DNA of 64,000 nt, taken from assembly GCF_019977655.1 (NCBI RefSeq), contig NZ_AP024849.1, positions 4,187,001 to 4,251,000 on the forward strand, written 5' to 3'. The DNA comes from Clostridium gelidum (GTDB taxonomy: Bacteria; Bacillota; Clostridia; Clostridiales; Clostridiaceae). A program made the position numbers and the translations under genes. Of the stretch, positions 50,996 to 60,753 are shown piece by piece (position 1 is the first letter of the stretch; the number at the start of each line of letters is the position of its first letter). The notes below the pieces were generated by a model that was not told where the DNA came from, searched no databases, and saw only the letters and a list, made by a program, of their open reading frames with translations.

Positions 50996-53900
50996 TTATG
51001 AAAATAACTTAATTAGTTCTTCTTTTGAAAGAGATGAAAGCATATTTTCTCCTTTATAATCACTGTTAAGAACATCATTTATAAGCTCTTTTTTATTTTC
51101 TTGCATATTTATTATTCTTTCTTCTATAGTTCCTTCTGAAATTAACTTAAATACTTGAACTACATTTTTTTGTCCTATTCTATGAGCTCTATCAGTAGCT
51201 TGTTCTTCAACGGCTGGGTTCCACCAGGGGTCAAAATGAATAACAACCTGTGCAGACGTCAAGTTAAGTCCTGTCCCCCCAGCTTTTAATGAAATCAGAA
51301 ATACCTTACACTTATTGCTATTATTAAATTCATCTACAAGCTCTAATCTTTTACTTGCCTTTGTACTTCCATCTAAATACATATATTCAATGTTATTTTT
51401 TGTTAATTCTTTAGAAACATTTTTAAGCACAGATGTAAACTGTGAAAATAAAAGAATCTTATGTTCATTTTTTATATTTTCTTCAATTAGATTTAAAGCT
51501 TCTTCTATTTTTCCACTCCCACCTTTATAATTCTCTACTATTATTGATGGATCTAGACAAAGCTGTCTAAGTTTTGTTAAATAAGAAAATATAGTTATTT
51601 TATCCTCTTGAAAATTTTCATCTTCCATTTTCTCTTTAATATCTTTTACATATGCAGCATATACTTTCTTTTGTTCTTTAGTAAGTTCAACATAATAATT
51701 TTTCTCTATTTTATCAGGTAATTCACGAATTACATCTTTTTTTAATCGTCGTAGCATAAAAGGTCTTATATATTTTTGAAGTTCAATTTTAGTATCATCA
51801 TTATTAATAAACTTTTTCTTAAAGGTTGTTGTATTATATAAGTAATTTGGCATGATAAAGTCAAAAATGCTCCACAATTCAATTAAATTATTTTCAATTG
51901 GCGTTCCTGTTAATACAAATTTACTTTTAGCATTAATATTTTTAACACTCTTTGTACTTTGAGCTAATGGATTTTTTATATTTTGCCCTTCATCAAGTAT
52001 GCAATAATCAAAATTCAATTTTTCATAGCTTTCTTCATCATTTCTTAAAGTACCATAAGTAGTTAAAATAACATCATAATCATTTATATTTTCTATAAGT
52101 TTTGCTCTTTCATTTTTATTTCCATGAATAACACAAATCTTCATAGATGGTGCAAATTTAAAAAATTCATTTTTCCAATTGTATATTAATGATGTTGGTG
52201 CAATTATTATAGACTTTTTATCTTTTTCAGAAAGTAAAAATGCAATAGTTTGAACTGTCTTTCCAAGTCCCATCTCATCAGCTAGTATTCCACCAAAACC
52301 TAAATAACTTAAATTTTTAAACCATTTGAATCCTATTATTTGATAATCTCTTAATTGTGTTTTTAAGTTTTTTGGCAAAGTATACTGTAGTTTCTCCAAA
52401 TCCAAAACCTTATTTGCAATATCTTTAACAATATTTTTACCTTTTACAAATGATAGATTGTTATTCTCTAAATAATCATTTAAAACAATAGATTTATTTT
52501 TATGAAATTTTATGCTACCATCTTTATCATTACTGGAGACATTATCTATTAATCCTAATAAGTTATTAATTTCCTCACCTTCAAGGTTTATAAAACTATC
52601 ATTTTTAAGCTTATAATATTTTCTTTTGCTTTTAAAAGCATCTAAAATGTTTTTGTATTCTTTAGGAGATATATCATCAATTTTAAATGTAAAATCTAAA
52701 AAGTTATCTTCACTATCATTTATATTTGCTTGGATTTTAGGAGTAATATAAACTTTTCTGTCTTTAAATCTATCAGAATAATATACATCTCCGAGTAGTT
52801 CTAATTCTTTATACTTATCCCCTAGGAATAAATATAAATCATATTCTGGTGCGTTAAATATAAATATATTGTTCTCATAAGAAAAGTTAAGGTTAGTTAA
52901 GGTCTCTAAAATTTGTTCTTCTTTATTGATATCACGTATTATGATTTTATTTTTATGTGTTACATTTGAAAAATATTTTAATATTTCTTCTCCATACTTA
53001 AGATTTACATCTAATACTACTTGTTTTTTTCTTATATCTAAAAAGAATTCAGCTTTCAAATCATTTTTTACTAAATTATCAATCTTCTTATCTACTTTAA
53101 TATTAGAACTCATGTTTTCTAATTTAGGCATTACTGTATTAAACATATCTAAAGCTTTTTCTTTTTTAAATTCTAACCTTTTGAATTCATCAAAATACTT
53201 ATAAAATATCTTAAGACTTTTTATTTGTGCTTTAGAAGGTAAATAAATATTTTCTTCAAAAAGAAAAACATCATATTTACTACTAATTGGTTTCAAAGAC
53301 TCTCCAAGTATATTTACAATATATTTATCATTTTTTTCAACTATATCAAGTTCTAAAGGAATATCTTCTTCAATAATTTTCACTTTTTCGCAATTTAATG
53401 TTATTTTTTTGTCCCCTACAATGTGTAAAAAACGTCTAAGCACCGCATCCTGAATATTTAAATATTTTCCATTAATTAATCCACGATTAGCATATCCATA
53501 TGAATTTTTCAATTCATCGTTAGCTACAAATTCTTCTATAAAATCAATTATATTCTCATCATGTTCATTAAATACATGTTCTTCTGGATAATATGTGAAC
53601 TCTTTTCCATACTCGATTTCTTTATCTTCAAATCTAGCATTTATAAAATCCGTTACATTCTTCAATACATACATTTTTTTCTTTCCAATTTTAAAATTTG
53701 CTTGAAAACACTCATGAATATTTTTATTATTTAAATGCACCTCTAAATTGATCTTTTCTTTTATGTTCTTTAAACTTGTAAGTTCATTTAATATGTCTTC
53801 ACCCATATTCTCAATTCTTTTTTTATTTTCATTATCCCTAGCTATTCTTAAAGCTATATATTTTGATAAAACAGCGGATATATGCTTACATATATACTTA

Positions 53901-54178
53901 TTACTTGAAGTTATATTATCCGAAAAATCTCTACATTCACACTCTGTATCTTCAATTTCACTAGTATTTCCATCTATTAAAACCTGAGCACTATAATAAC
54001 AGTAATTTCTTTGTGATAAAACAGTAGCAGTAATTTCTATAAGCTCATTTTCCTTGTCTACATTCTCTTTTAAACTATTTACTTTCCCACTTCTAATTAT
54101 TTCATTTCCTTTTTGCTTTTTATAAAACTCAATTCTATTTTCAAAATCTTGTGATAATTTTTCTATACTAAAATTCAT
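50996..54178 (-). CDS. SNF2-family helicase with SWIM zinc finger
   Basis: A 1060-residue Swi2/Snf2 ATPase acting on DNA. I use ATG 54178 (MNFSIEKLSQDFENRIEFYK); the ribosome site AAAGGA is 13 bases away, so the TTG at 54190 cannot be excluded. A SWIM zinc finger (CECRDFSDN...YICKH, about residues 75-100) precedes a bacterial SNF2-associated region. The helicase core spans about 600-1050: motif I DEMGLGKTVQTIAF, motif II LDEGQNIKNP (Gly where Ala is usual), motif III LTGTPIENNLIELW and motif VI QATDRAHRIGQ. Bacterial homologues are linked with RNA polymerase recycling, repair or defence; no partner genes here point to one role. Confidence 0.93.
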   Translation of the reverse strand: MNFSIEKLSQDFENRIEFYKKQKGNEIIRSGKVNSLKENVDKENELIEITATVLSQRNYCYYSAQVLIDGNTSEIEDTECECRDFSDNITSSNKYICKHISAVLSKYIALRIARDNENKKRIENMGEDILNELTSLKNIKEKINLEVHLNNKNIHECFQANFKIGKKKMYVLKNVTDFINARFEDKEIEYGKEFTYYPEEHVFNEHDENIIDFIEEFVANDELKNSYGYANRGLINGKYLNIQDAVLRRFLHIVGDKKITLNCEKVKIIEEDIPLELDIVEKNDKYIVNILGESLKPISSKYDVFLFEENIYLPSKAQIKSLKIFYKYFDEFKRLEFKKEKALDMFNTVMPKLENMSSNIKVDKKIDNLVKNDLKAEFFLDIRKKQVVLDVNLKYGEEILKYFSNVTHKNKIIIRDINKEEQILETLTNLNFSYENNIFIFNAPEYDLYLFLGDKYKELELLGDVYYSDRFKDRKVYITPKIQANINDSEDNFLDFTFKIDDISPKEYKNILDAFKSKRKYYKLKNDSFINLEGEEINNLLGLIDNVSSNDKDGSIKFHKNKSIVLNDYLENNNLSFVKGKNIVKDIANKVLDLEKLQYTLPKNLKTQLRDYQIIGFKWFKNLSYLGFGGILADEMGLGKTVQTIAFLLSEKDKKSIIIAPTSLIYNWKNEFFKFAPSMKICVIHGNKNERAKLIENINDYDVILTTYGTLRNDEESYEKLNFDYCILDEGQNIKNPLAQSTKSVKNINAKSKFVLTGTPIENNLIELWSIFDFIMPNYLYNTTTFKKKFINNDDTKIELQKYIRPFMLRRLKKDVIRELPDKIEKNYYVELTKEQKKVYAAYVKDIKEKMEDENFQEDKITIFSYLTKLRQLCLDPSIIVENYKGGSGKIEEALNLIEENIKNEHKILLFSQFTSVLKNVSKELTKNNIEYMYLDGSTKASKRLELVDEFNNSNKCKVFLISLKAGGTGLNLTSAQVVIHFDPWWNPAVEEQATDRAHRIGQKNVVQVFKLISEGTIEERIINMQENKKELINDVLNSDYKGENMLSSLSKEELIKLFS

Positions 54179-54282
54179 ATTACAAATCAATTCCTTTAAC
54201 TTATTTATCCGTTCTTAGGTATTATTAACCATCTTATATTTTTATATAACTATTAATCTATATATATTATAATTAGTTTTGT

Positions 54283-54352
54283 ACAATTGCAGTATTAATT
54301 GTTTTAAAAATCACGTGATGATTTCATCCTAAATTGTCAATTGCAATATATA
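54283..54352. repeat. CAATTAACAATT-type repeat, partial, inverted
   Basis: Read on the minus strand it has TATATTGCAATTGACAATTT, AGGATGAAATCATCACGTGA and TTTTTAAAACAATTAATACTG, matching the element at 46275-46378. The remainder of the gap 54179-54633 (455 bases) shows no gene or clear terminator. Confidence 0.55.
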
Positions 54353-54633
54353 TAAGTTTTTTCATATTTATTCCCATCTATAAAATATAATTCTTTCTAT
54401 ATCTAAAATATTATATCCGTAATTTACTAAATTCACAAACTTGATTTTTACATTTACTCGTATAAAAATAAGTGTATAAACTAAAATACATCTTGCATAT
54501 TTATTAATTTCAAAAAAGCCAAAAAATAGAGCACCGTCACAACGCTGCCCTTACAAAAACATCTAAATGTTTTTTGATTATGTTTTTATTATATAGAATT
54601 ATCTTCAAAAATTCAATTTATACTTTCGAAATA

Positions 54634-55629
54634 TTATACTCCAATTGTTGCGAGTATTATTGCTTTAATAGAATGCATTCTATTTTCAGCTTCATCAAAT
54701 ACTACTGATTGTTTTCCTTCAAATACTTCATCTGTAACTTCTATTTCAGTTAATCCAAATTTTTCTCCAACATCTTTTCCAATTTTAGTTTTCAAATCAT
54801 GATACGCTGGCAGGCAATGCATGAAAATTGCTTCACTATTTGCATTATCCATAACTGATTTATTTACTTGATATGGATGTAATAGCCTTAATCTACTTTC
54901 CCAAACCTCATCTGGTTCTCCCATTGATACCCATACATCTGTGTAAATTACATCTGCATTTTTACTTCCTTCACTAACATCTTCTGTTAATGTAATACTT
55001 GCACCACTTACTTTTGCAATTTTCTTGCATTCTTCTACTAATTCCTCTGCTGGAAATAATTCTTTTGGTGCACATGCTATAAAATTAAGTCCCATCTTCG
55101 CACAAGCTACCATTAATGAATTTCCCATATTATTTCTTGCATCACCCATGTAAACAAAGTTAACGCCTTTAAGTCTTCCAAGCTTTTCTTCTATAGTTAA
55201 AAGATCTGCAATCATTTGAGTCGGATGAAACTCATCAGTTAATCCATTCCAAACAGGAACTCCTGCATATTCAGCTAATTCTTCAACTGTGTCTTGGCTA
55301 AAGCCTCTATATTCTATACCATCATACATTCTTCCAAGAACTCTTGCAGTATCAGCAACACTTTCCTTTTTACCCATTTGAGAGCCTGCTGCATCTAAAT
55401 ATGTAACTCCAAGACCTAAATCACTTCCAGCTACTTCAAAAGAACATCTTGTTCTTGTTGATGTCTTTTCAAATAATAAAACTATATTCTTACCTCTTAA
55501 TCTATCATGAGGAATTCCAGTTCTTTTTAATGTTTTTAATTCCTTAGATAAATCTAATAAATATCTGATTTCCTCTGGTGTAAAATCTAATAATTTTAAA
55601 AAGCTTCTTCCTCTTAAATTTAATGCCAT
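54634..55629 (-). CDS. argF: Ornithine carbamoyltransferase
   Basis: Forms citrulline from ornithine and carbamoyl phosphate (arginine synthesis, or in reverse in the arginine deiminase route). ATG 55629 (MALNLRGRSFLKLLDFTPEE) follows AAAAGGGGAATAACG. At 331 residues it has the expected length and motifs: carbamoyl-phosphate site STRTR (near 57), HPTQ (near 135), DARNNMGNSLM, and ornithine-site FMHCLPAYHD (near 270). No arcA or arcC lies next to it and no other arg gene is seen, so biosynthesis versus catabolism is open. No clear ARG box was identified in the 273-base upstream gap. Confidence 0.97.
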   Translation of the reverse strand: MALNLRGRSFLKLLDFTPEEIRYLLDLSKELKTLKRTGIPHDRLRGKNIVLLFEKTSTRTRCSFEVAGSDLGLGVTYLDAAGSQMGKKESVADTARVLGRMYDGIEYRGFSQDTVEELAEYAGVPVWNGLTDEFHPTQMIADLLTIEEKLGRLKGVNFVYMGDARNNMGNSLMVACAKMGLNFIACAPKELFPAEELVEECKKIAKVSGASITLTEDVSEGSKNADVIYTDVWVSMGEPDEVWESRLRLLHPYQVNKSVMDNANSEAIFMHCLPAYHDLKTKIGKDVGEKFGLTEIEVTDEVFEGKQSVVFDEAENRMHSIKAIILATIGV

Positions 55630-55826
55630 CGTTATTCCCCTTTTCATCTATAATAATAATTTAAATTTTATCAATTATTTTACTTAAATACTACATCTTT
55701 TTTTTAGTTTTAACAATCCTTTCTCTTCTAATCAAGCTTAAACTCACTATGCAACTTCTGAATTTATTACTTTAATCAAATTATCAAATAATAATTAGTA
55801 GAAAACTTAATTTCGCTAATAAACAA

Positions 55827-55865
55827 ATAAACATCAATATCTATTATAATACTATTGATGTTTAT
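55827..55865. terminator. Terminator after the secreted esterase gene
   Basis: Perfect 13-bp arms ATAAACATCAATA / TATTGATGTTTAT around 13 bases; TTTGTTTATT follows on the minus strand. Confidence 0.8.
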
Positions 55866-55902
55866 CTAATATTAACAGAATCTAATATTTTTCTAACCGT
55901 TA

Positions 55903-57315
55903 TTAGTTTACATGTTTATCTTGAATTAATGCTCCATTAGCTTGTCTGCTGAATTTATTCAAATAATTCCATGACATTTCAGCATAATATGGATTTGGAT
56001 TACTATGCCACATTCCATCAACAGTACACATCATCATATAATCTGCATTTTGAAGATTGTCATTACTATACCATGTACCAGTATTAATTGTATAACCATA
56101 CTTATCGAATGTTTGACTATTATTAAGGATAGCACCAAATGTATATTTACTGTCAAAAGTAGTTACAGGTATATTATTCATTTTCTTAAATGTATTTAAT
56201 AAAGTGTCAAATTCAGCACGTATTAGAGGTTTAGGATCATTGTCTTTCTTTGAGAAATTAATGCCATCATCCGTACCAACTCCATATATAATCGGAAGAC
56301 GTGTCAAACTTTGTGATAATCTTTTCTGAATGTTTGAAGCAGTGTCCGCATTTAATGAAGGTCCACCTGCAACTATATCTATTCCTGCAAAAATTTCCGG
56401 ATGTAAGATTGCCATATCTGCAGTCATGGTTGCACCAAGTGATATTCCTGACATATATATTTTTTGTATATCAATTGAATAATGATTTTCTACATCACTA
56501 ATCAATTTAAGTAAAAACTCTTCATCATTATAATGACTTAATTTAGAATATGGTTCATTCCAAATTCCAGGTGTAGTTGAAGCTGGAATAACAGTTATAA
56601 AATTTGATTTTGATCCCACATATGGAAAGCCTAAACCTTCAGCTTGTTCTATATTGTTACCTGAAGCATGTAATGTCATAACCATAGGTACCTTTACATT
56701 TGGATGATCTTGTACATATTTAGGTATATATACATTCCAGTTATGAGGAACATTGTTATTATCACCTAGTAATTCTTGTCTGTGTTCAACAACAATTAGT
56801 TGATTTTCCATAATATTTTTCCAAGCTGACTGTAGTGCTGCATATACTTCCTTATTAGTTGATGGTCTAGTTAATTGACTAGGATTAGAAAGTCCAATTA
56901 ACTTTTCATTATAGGATGTTGCAGCTATAGCATTGCTATTAAATGTATTATCCATTGATTCATATCTTGCTCTTCTTGTAGGATTTTTCATACCCATCCA
57001 TTGGTTATTTAATAAGTAGTCTGTAGTACCTGATGTATACTCACAACCATCAAAGCACATATAAAAACTTGCTTTAGTGATTTTATCACCTTTCATTGTA
57101 ACCTGTAGCCTGTAGGAAATAAGATCATTATCTGCATCAGTCACACCCACATAAGTAGCATCTTTTAAAGATGCTGGTATTGCTTGTAAAGTCTTTGAGT
57201 TAATTGAAATAGCTTGCTCTGCTGCAAACACATAGCTTGGTGTGATAAGAACCATAGAAATAGCAGTTACACATGCCAATATCATGTTTAATGGTTTAAT
57301 AAATTTTCTTTTCAT
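55903..57315 (-). CDS. Secreted alpha/beta-hydrolase, PHB depolymerase/esterase-like
   Basis: A 470-residue exported esterase. The signal peptide (MILACVTAISMVLITPSYVF-AAE) is cleaved near residue 32. Residues 35-190 form an N-terminal region with beta strands; the hydrolase core begins with WNVYIPKYVQDHPNVKVPMV and has TLHASGNNIEQAEGLGF, the nucleophile elbow SGISLGATMTADMA (Ser near residue 290), VGTDDGINFS and a late VDGMWHSN with the likely catalytic His. The pattern resembles polyhydroxybutyrate depolymerase and feruloyl/acetyl-xylan esterase families. Substrate unknown; polymer or hemicellulose ester cleavage outside the cell is likely. AGGGGGATTATATTTT precedes the ATG. Confidence 0.85.
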   Translation of the reverse strand: MKRKFIKPLNMILACVTAISMVLITPSYVFAAEQAISINSKTLQAIPASLKDATYVGVTDADNDLISYRLQVTMKGDKITKASFYMCFDGCEYTSGTTDYLLNNQWMGMKNPTRRARYESMDNTFNSNAIAATSYNEKLIGLSNPSQLTRPSTNKEVYAALQSAWKNIMENQLIVVEHRQELLGDNNNVPHNWNVYIPKYVQDHPNVKVPMVMTLHASGNNIEQAEGLGFPYVGSKSNFITVIPASTTPGIWNEPYSKLSHYNDEEFLLKLISDVENHYSIDIQKIYMSGISLGATMTADMAILHPEIFAGIDIVAGGPSLNADTASNIQKRLSQSLTRLPIIYGVGTDDGINFSKKDNDPKPLIRAEFDTLLNTFKKMNNIPVTTFDSKYTFGAILNNSQTFDKYGYTINTGTWYSNDNLQNADYMMMCTVDGMWHSNPNPYYAEMSWNYLNKFSRQANGALIQDKHVN

Positions 57316-57623
57316 AAAATATAATCCCCCTATTAATGTTACTTAGTGTTTTGCAAATTATACATTTATAGGTTTTTTGCAGTTTTGCAATCCACTTTAT
57401 TTATCTTTATACTATATAGACGATTTGCTTTTGTGCTTTCTGACATATGTTTTTATTTTACCTGTATATGTAAAATATCTACAAACGCTTCCATCAGACT
57501 ATATTTAAATACTATCATCAATAATATGGATTATAAATATGAAACTTTCAAGTTATTCACTTTTAATGTCCAAATGTCGATTACAACAATTAAAAGTTCA
57601 ATTAGCACATTTATATACTTTAA
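57316..57623. other. Intergenic gap with no recognised feature
   Basis: 308 bases between the esterase promoter side and the end of the 2H phosphoesterase gene. AT-rich, with no convincing reading frame, hairpin or repeat. It should contain the esterase promoter on the minus strand, which I could not pin down. Confidence 0.5.
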
Positions 57624-58154
57624 TCACTTTTTAAATTCAAATTCCTTATATAAATTCCAAGTTCCTTCTTTCCAGTTATAAATAGTAACATTATCAAATG
57701 AACATTTAAATTCACAAGGATACTGATGAACATATCCCCACACCTTATCATACAAAGACTTTAACCCTTTTGAAGCTAAAGTTACATGGAAAATTTTATC
57801 TTTGCCATCTTTCTCTTCAAATTTAATATAAGGTACTGTACTCATCTTATCTATTAACCTATCATGAACAACTTTAGCTTCTTCAGACATATTTACTTTC
57901 ATGTAAACTACCCTATCACCAAAATGATCATAACCATTAATCATAAAAGGTGTACATTTTTCATTTTCACTAAAACTTCCAAGAACCTTATTTAATTCCG
58001 TAATTTCTCCATCATACTCAAAGGGTGCATTAATAGTGAAATGAGCTGGCAACTTAGATGATCTTGACTTGAATTTTTCCATGAGATCTTTTCTTAAATT
58101 ATTGTTAAAGTCTCCTGCTTTTCCTTTTACCACACCTACTACTACATATCTCAT
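57624..58154 (-). CDS. 2'-5' RNA ligase family protein (2H phosphoesterase)
   Basis: A 176-residue LigT-like protein. The two hallmark motifs are LPAHFTINAPFEYDG (HxT, near residue 38) and IFHVTLASKGLKSLYD (HxT, near residue 126), which together form the catalytic pair acting on 2',3'-cyclic phosphates or 2'-5' linkages. N-terminal MRYVVVGVVKGKAGDF is a typical first strand. AAAGGAGAAATT precedes the ATG. A lone gene; substrate not known, tRNA or small cyclic nucleotides are possibilities from family knowledge. Confidence 0.88.
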   Translation of the reverse strand: MRYVVVGVVKGKAGDFNNNLRKDLMEKFKSRSSKLPAHFTINAPFEYDGEITELNKVLGSFSENEKCTPFMINGYDHFGDRVVYMKVNMSEEAKVVHDRLIDKMSTVPYIKFEEKDGKDKIFHVTLASKGLKSLYDKVWGYVHQYPCEFKCSFDNVTIYNWKEGTWNLYKEFEFKK

Positions 58155-58248
58155 AATTTCTCCTTTATCTATGGCATATTTATGAAGTCGGTAAACCTCA
58201 ATATTAATTTTCTGAGCTTAGTATTTAAAATAGTTTTTCCAAATCTCC

Positions 58249-58277
58249 TAAGGCACATTCAAAAATAATAACAAATT
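58249..58277. repeat. Left-end fragment of the MITE-like palindromic family
   Basis: TAAGGCACATTCAAAAATAA followed by TAACAAATT resembles the left end of the 7692-7856 element; no right end nearby. Confidence 0.5.
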
Positions 58278-58394
58278 AATATGATGCTTTTATATTTTGT
58301 ACTAAATTCACTAATATACTCATTTCCTTTCATTTAAGTTTCCTCACAATAAATAATCAATATATAACTTCTACTAACTTTCTTCTTTATTTAT

Positions 58395-58426
58395 TAAAGG
58401 ATATGATAATTAATTCATACCCTTTA
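58395..58426 (-). terminator. Probable terminator after the cytochrome-b5-like gene
   Basis: TAAAGG-A-TATG pairs with CATA-C-CCTTTA around an AT-rich loop, 10 bases after the stop codon on the minus strand, followed by AATAAA then AGAAGAAAG; the U-run is poor. Confidence 0.45.
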
Positions 58427-58435
58427 TTATTTTAT

Positions 58436-59305
58436 TTAGTCAATCTGAAGTCTGTTACTTGTATTAGTGCTTCCACTGGTGCCTGTACTTTCTTTTGGTG
58501 GTGTACCAAATCCTGTTCCCAGAGTGCCTGCGCCTCCTCCTGCACTTGTACTTCCACTCGTTCCCGGACCCATACCAAATCCTGTACCCATTCCACCAGT
58601 TATGCCTGTACCGCCTCCTGTGCTTGTACTTCCACTTGTTCCTGAGCCCATGCCAAAGCCTGTTCCCGCACTTCCTCCAGTGCCCATTCCACTAGTTGTG
58701 CCTGTACCACTTTTTAATATCTGAGATGCACCAGTATTTTGCCATTGTTGAACCTGAGTAATAGCTTCCTGAGGTGTTTTTCCCAATCCTACAAGTACAC
58801 CTAATAAAATAGCTTTCTGATATAAACGTTGTGTATTAGTTCCTTGACTAGGTTCTCTTAAAGCATAAACAACTAAAGGAGTAATATACCTAATCCAATC
58901 ATCAGGAGTAAACTTAGATTTGTCTTGACTTGCTTGCCTATTCATAGGCATAGTATATTCATAATTCATGTTGCTCATATTATTCATATCATTTATATCA
59001 CTCATATCCTCCTCATCTATAAGTATCCCAACCTTAGGTGCATTGGTTAGAATGTCAATTATTCCACGACAAGAATTAAACTGACTTGTTAAGTCTTGGC
59101 CTGCTGTAAGTCCAAAATGTGTTCCTCCCCCCCAAGCTTCTGAATTACTTATATCATAGACAATTCCTTCTATTGCAACATAGGCAGGGTATCCATTTCT
59201 TCCGGTATATTGTGCTAAATCTTCTAAGGTAAACTCTTTTTGTTGTCTATAATAATTATTTCCTGTAAGTTCGTTAATAGTTTTAAAGTCAAAATAAATA
59301 GACAT
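58436..59305 (-). CDS. Cytochrome b5-like heme/steroid-binding protein with Gly/Thr-rich tail
   Basis: A 289-residue protein. Residues 18-100 form a cytochrome b5-like domain: EFTLEDLAQYTGRNGYPAYV, IEGIVYDISNSEAWGGGTHF and GLTAGQDLTSQF, with a His in GGGTHFG. Residues 105-205 are a Met/Asn-rich linker and a helical region (RYITPLVVYALREPSQGTNT). Residues 206-289 are a low-complexity Gly/Ser/Thr tail with a repeated block GTGFGMGxGTSGSTSxGGG. The tail DNA is much richer in G+C than the rest and has repeat units of about 75 bases, so its length may vary. No signal peptide, so the display site is unclear. GAGAGGTATTT precedes the ATG. Confidence 0.85.
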   Translation of the reverse strand: MSIYFDFKTINELTGNNYYRQQKEFTLEDLAQYTGRNGYPAYVAIEGIVYDISNSEAWGGGTHFGLTAGQDLTSQFNSCRGIIDILTNAPKVGILIDEEDMSDINDMNNMSNMNYEYTMPMNRQASQDKSKFTPDDWIRYITPLVVYALREPSQGTNTQRLYQKAILLGVLVGLGKTPQEAITQVQQWQNTGASQILKSGTGTTSGMGTGGSAGTGFGMGSGTSGSTSTGGGTGITGGMGTGFGMGPGTSGSTSAGGGAGTLGTGFGTPPKESTGTSGSTNTSNRLQID

Positions 59306-59603
59306 AAATACCTCTCATACATTTCTACCTATAAAATATATGATTCAAACATTAAAAACTTGCTTAATAAAATGTAATCTAGACTTGAGCAAGTTAAAAA
59401 TACATTTATATTTTATTGCTAACCCCGAATGTTTCCTATAAATATTTATATATGAAAAAATTTTTCTATATAAATACTTTCCTTTAAACATATATACCTT
59501 TTTAAATATATTTCTATAAATAAAGGTTTATAGAAATATTTAAACCTATTTTAATATAAAACTACAAAAATATAAATATATTATTATGATTAAGTTCATA
59601 AAG

Positions 59604-59647
59604 AAAGCTCTGTTAACTAGATACAAGATTTAGTTAACAGAACTTTT
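59604..59647 (-). terminator. Terminator of the sigma/anti-sigma operon
   Basis: AAAGCTCTGTTAACTA pairs with TAGTTAACAGAACTTT (one mismatch) around 11 bases; U-rich on the minus strand. The gap 59306-59708 also has the hairpin AATATATTTCTATAAA / TTTATAGAAATATT at 59505-59540 and no gene. Confidence 0.8.
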
Positions 59648-59708
59648 CGTTTCGTGCTCTTTTAGGCATATTTAAAAATATTTTTATTGTTCCATGAATT
59701 AATATACA

Positions 59709-60752
59709 TCATTTTAATTGAGTTAAATCTATGGTAAATGGTTTCCCTATTTGTTCAATCTTCCATTCACCATCTGGAAATTCTTCTGCATAAGGTGTTA
59801 AAGTCAATGTCTTTGCATTTTCATTATATTTTTCATCATATTTATTTATTTTTAATACCACACGATCTTTTCCAATGTGATCTGCCCTATCTGACCTAAA
59901 TCTAACATAATGATTTAAATTATCATTACCAGAAACCACTAACCCATAACGTGGTTTCTCTTTATAATTTGATACTGAAGCATAAATTTTTTGACCTAAT
60001 GAGTTATCTGTATATTTTTCTAAAGTCCATTCCTCTCCATTTTCGAGGGTAAATTTATTATTAAGTTCCATTTCTCTAGTATCAGCTTTTAATTCATCAC
60101 CATTAGCCTTAAATTCAAATACCCACTTTCCATCTTTTATATTTCCATTTATATCTACAGTTGAAAATCTAATTTTCATATCTAAATCTCCATCTAAGTT
60201 ATTATTTCCTAAATCATAGGTTCTAACTTCTTGAACCTTATAATCATCAATCCTCTTAGATGATCCACAGCCTCCAGCAAATACCACTTTATTATTTATA
60301 TAAATTAGACCAGAAGTATGTACAGGTGACTCCACATTCTTTAATTTCTCGTCAGAAGATATATTATATGAAACATTTATTTCATTTCCATCTACTATAA
60401 CTTCATTTAGTTTAATTGTTATTCCATTATCAGTTATTGATTTATTAATAACCGTCTTATATTCATCTAAATTCTTATATATACCTAAGAAACTACCAAT
60501 ATCCTCTACTCCAGCTATTTTTAATACATTTGTTAATGCATTTGCTCCAACATTTGTGCCAAATAATGTTACTGTGAATGCTAAAGCCACTCCTGCTACT
60601 ATCATATTCCTTTTATGAGATTTATTTTTAGAAATTGATTTTCTAAAATTAGCCTTAATTTTTTTCTTTTCTATATCATTTAAATCTTCTTTTTCATAAT
60701 CGTCTAAATTTATATTTGCTCCATTTAACATACTATATATATTGTTTTTCAT
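59709..60752 (-). CDS. DUF4179-type anti-sigma factor, membrane-anchored
   Basis: A 347-residue bitopic membrane protein. ATG 60752 (MKNNIYSMLNGANINLDDYE) follows GAGGGTTGTAGC, one base after the sigma-factor stop; the longer frame would overlap the sigma gene by 80 bases. A cytoplasmic N-terminus (1-55) that should bind the sigma factor precedes one TM segment (MIVAGVALAFTVTLFGTNVG, about 57-76) and an extracellular DUF4179-like domain (about 80-345, with GITIKLNEVIVDGNEINVSY). Signal release by proteolysis or ligand binding is expected from the family. The inducing signal is unknown. Confidence 0.9.
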   Translation of the reverse strand: MKNNIYSMLNGANINLDDYEKEDLNDIEKKKIKANFRKSISKNKSHKRNMIVAGVALAFTVTLFGTNVGANALTNVLKIAGVEDIGSFLGIYKNLDEYKTVINKSITDNGITIKLNEVIVDGNEINVSYNISSDEKLKNVESPVHTSGLIYINNKVVFAGGCGSSKRIDDYKVQEVRTYDLGNNNLDGDLDMKIRFSTVDINGNIKDGKWVFEFKANGDELKADTREMELNNKFTLENGEEWTLEKYTDNSLGQKIYASVSNYKEKPRYGLVVSGNDNLNHYVRFRSDRADHIGKDRVVLKINKYDEKYNENAKTLTLTPYAEEFPDGEWKIEQIGKPFTIDLTQLK

Positions 60753-60753
60753 G

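Noticed and set aside
55630..55826. ARG box or T-box ahead of argF
   Set aside because: CTGAATTTATTAC-like sequence near 55758 is too weak for an ARG box, and no T-box core was found.
57346..57681. 111-codon plus-strand frame in the esterase/2H gap
   Set aside because: AT-driven hydrophobic translation, no ribosome site, overlaps the end of the 2H phosphoesterase gene.
58467..58724. Pro-rich plus-strand frames opposite the cytochrome-b5-like gene
   Set aside because: They are the antisense reading of the Gly/Ser/Thr repeats; long only because the repeats lack stops.
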